A stretch of 64,000 nt of DNA from Corinectria fuckeliana (Eukaryota > Ascomycota > Sordariomycetes > Hypocreales > Nectriaceae): positions 186,001 through 250,000 of the forward strand of contig WPDH01000280.1 of the NCBI GenBank assembly GCA_019137255.1, in the 5' to 3' direction. The notes under the pieces are model-generated. The model was not told where the DNA came from and searched no databases. It worked only from the letters and a program-made list of their open reading frames with translations. Shown piece by piece: positions 63,250 to 64,000 of the stretch (its first letter is position 1; the number at the start of each line of letters is the position of its first letter). Made by a program: the position numbers and the translations under genes.

Positions 63250-64000
63250 TTACAAGTAGTGCCTAGCTAGTTCGATGCCAAGAATGCCTAATCTACATGA
63301 TGATGATGTGATTCGGCGGGACTGATACCGAAAAGCGGTAACTGAGAGCACTCGTGTAATCAACATGATTTGAACACAAGTATATTGGTACCATACATAA
63401 ACAGCTAACCACAGAAACTGAGCAAGACTATATTCTAAGATGGATAGAATGAAAATAGTACCATCGTGGCAACCAACTATGACAAATGATCCCCCGATTG
63501 CTTTGCAGGCTGGGCGATACTCAAGGGGCAACCCAAGTAGATTCCTGCCTTCATACGTGATCCAATCGCAATTCCCAGTAATCCCGAACTTTGGTGGTTG
63601 AGATTGATGGGACAGAAGATGTATCCGTGGTCGAGCCAATAGTGAGGGTGAGGGTGCGAGGACATCGGCTAGATCAATAGTAGTATCCTTTGTAAGAATG
63701 CGTGTGGAGGTCTCATCAAAACGTAGGCCAACATCATAGACCGAAGTAGACATGGGAATTGTCGTCTTGAAGTGGCCGGTTGCGACGTTCCAGATCCTAA
63801 TCTCAAATTTCCGGCGACCGTCAGACAATTTGTCCGTTCTGATTCCTGATGCAATATACTGGTTATCAGGCGAGTAGGCAATTGATACGACCCAATCCGA
63901 TATCTCAATTGTACGTTCGCGGTGGCCTGTCGTGGCGTTCCAGATCTTAATTTCAAAGGCATCTGTTGATATAAGACGCTGGCTGTCGGGCGAGAAATTG
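63250..64000 (-). CDS. C-terminal part of a WD40-repeat protein, 5' end outside window
   Basis: The minus-strand frame is open from the right edge to the stop at 63250, about 250 residues. Two WD-type blades are clear: FEIKIWNATTGH and FEIRIWNVATGH, each preceded by SPD-x-Q. After a degenerate blade come WITYEGRNLLGLPLEYRP and IVGCHDGTIFIL, a C-terminal arrangement typical of fungal NACHT-WD40 (HET-E-like) proteins. The last about 50 residues are hydrophobic and unlike the family's usual end, so the C-terminus may be extended by a lost stop or a missed intron. The nucleotide-binding part, if any, lies beyond the window. Confidence 0.7.
   Translation of the reverse strand, partial: NFSPDSQRLISTDAFEIKIWNATTGHRERTIEISDWVVSIAYSPDNQYIASGIRTDKLSDGRRKFEIRIWNVATGHFKTTIPMSTSVYDVGLRFDETSTRILTKDTTIDLADVLAPSPSLLARPRIHLLSHQSQPPKFGITGNCDWITYEGRNLLGLPLEYRPACKAIGGSFVIVGCHDGTIFILSILEYSLAQFLWLAVYVWYQYTCVQIMLITRVLSVTAFRYQSRRITSSSCRLGILGIELARHYL

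Overview
The window is chromosomal DNA of a filamentous ascomycete (Pezizomycotina; probably Sordariomycetes, which is inference). The signs are introns of 48-78 bp with GT..AG ends and CTAAC/CTGAC-type branch sites, a Zn2Cys6-type regulator, a full-length MDR-type ABC transporter, small secreted proteins, and pieces of NACHT/WD40, TPR and fungal kinase-like genes.

The centre is one uninterrupted 35.9-kb reading frame on the minus strand (52873 to 16946; 11,975 aa, about 1.3 MDa). It encodes a nine-module nonribosomal peptide synthetase (NRPS). The order is remnant C-A-T | C-A-T | C-A-MT-T | C-A-T | C-A-MT-T | C-A-MT-T | C-A-T | C-A-MT-T | C-A-MT-T | terminal C. All nine A, nine T and five N-methyltransferase domains keep their core motifs. 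No epimerase, thioesterase or reductase domain is seen. The terminal C domain carries SHxxxD followed exactly 15 residues later by Tyr, the pattern known from fungal macrocyclising domains. The simplest prediction is a head-to-tail cyclic nonapeptide N-methylated at residues 3, 5, 6, 8 and 9. Modules 4-6 and 7-9 look like a duplication of a three-module block.

Layout from the left: a four-intron DUF7600-like gene (minus, broken by an in-frame TAG, running off the left edge); a cysteine-rich secreted protein (plus); a Zn2Cys6 transcription factor (minus, three exons); a second secreted protein (minus, three exons); an AT-rich stretch; a gene graveyard at 10.6-14.2 kb (NLR-type N-terminal fragment, possible MADS-box fragment, frameshifted APH-like kinase, TPR fragment, deleted kinase fragment); an alpha/beta hydrolase (minus); the NRPS (minus); a 4.2-kb intergenic region; a divergent ABCB/MDR transporter (plus, three exons); a Rieske [2Fe-2S] protein (minus); and the C-terminal end of a WD40 protein leaving the right edge.

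Probable functional unit: the NRPS makes the peptide, the divergent ABC transporter exports it or protects the producer, and the hydrolase just 3' of the NRPS is a possible accessory enzyme. The Zn2Cys6 factor is a candidate regulator, but it is separated from the NRPS by decayed genes. All exon structures were worked out by hand from splice signals and reading frame, and the substrate codes by hand alignment. None was checked by software.
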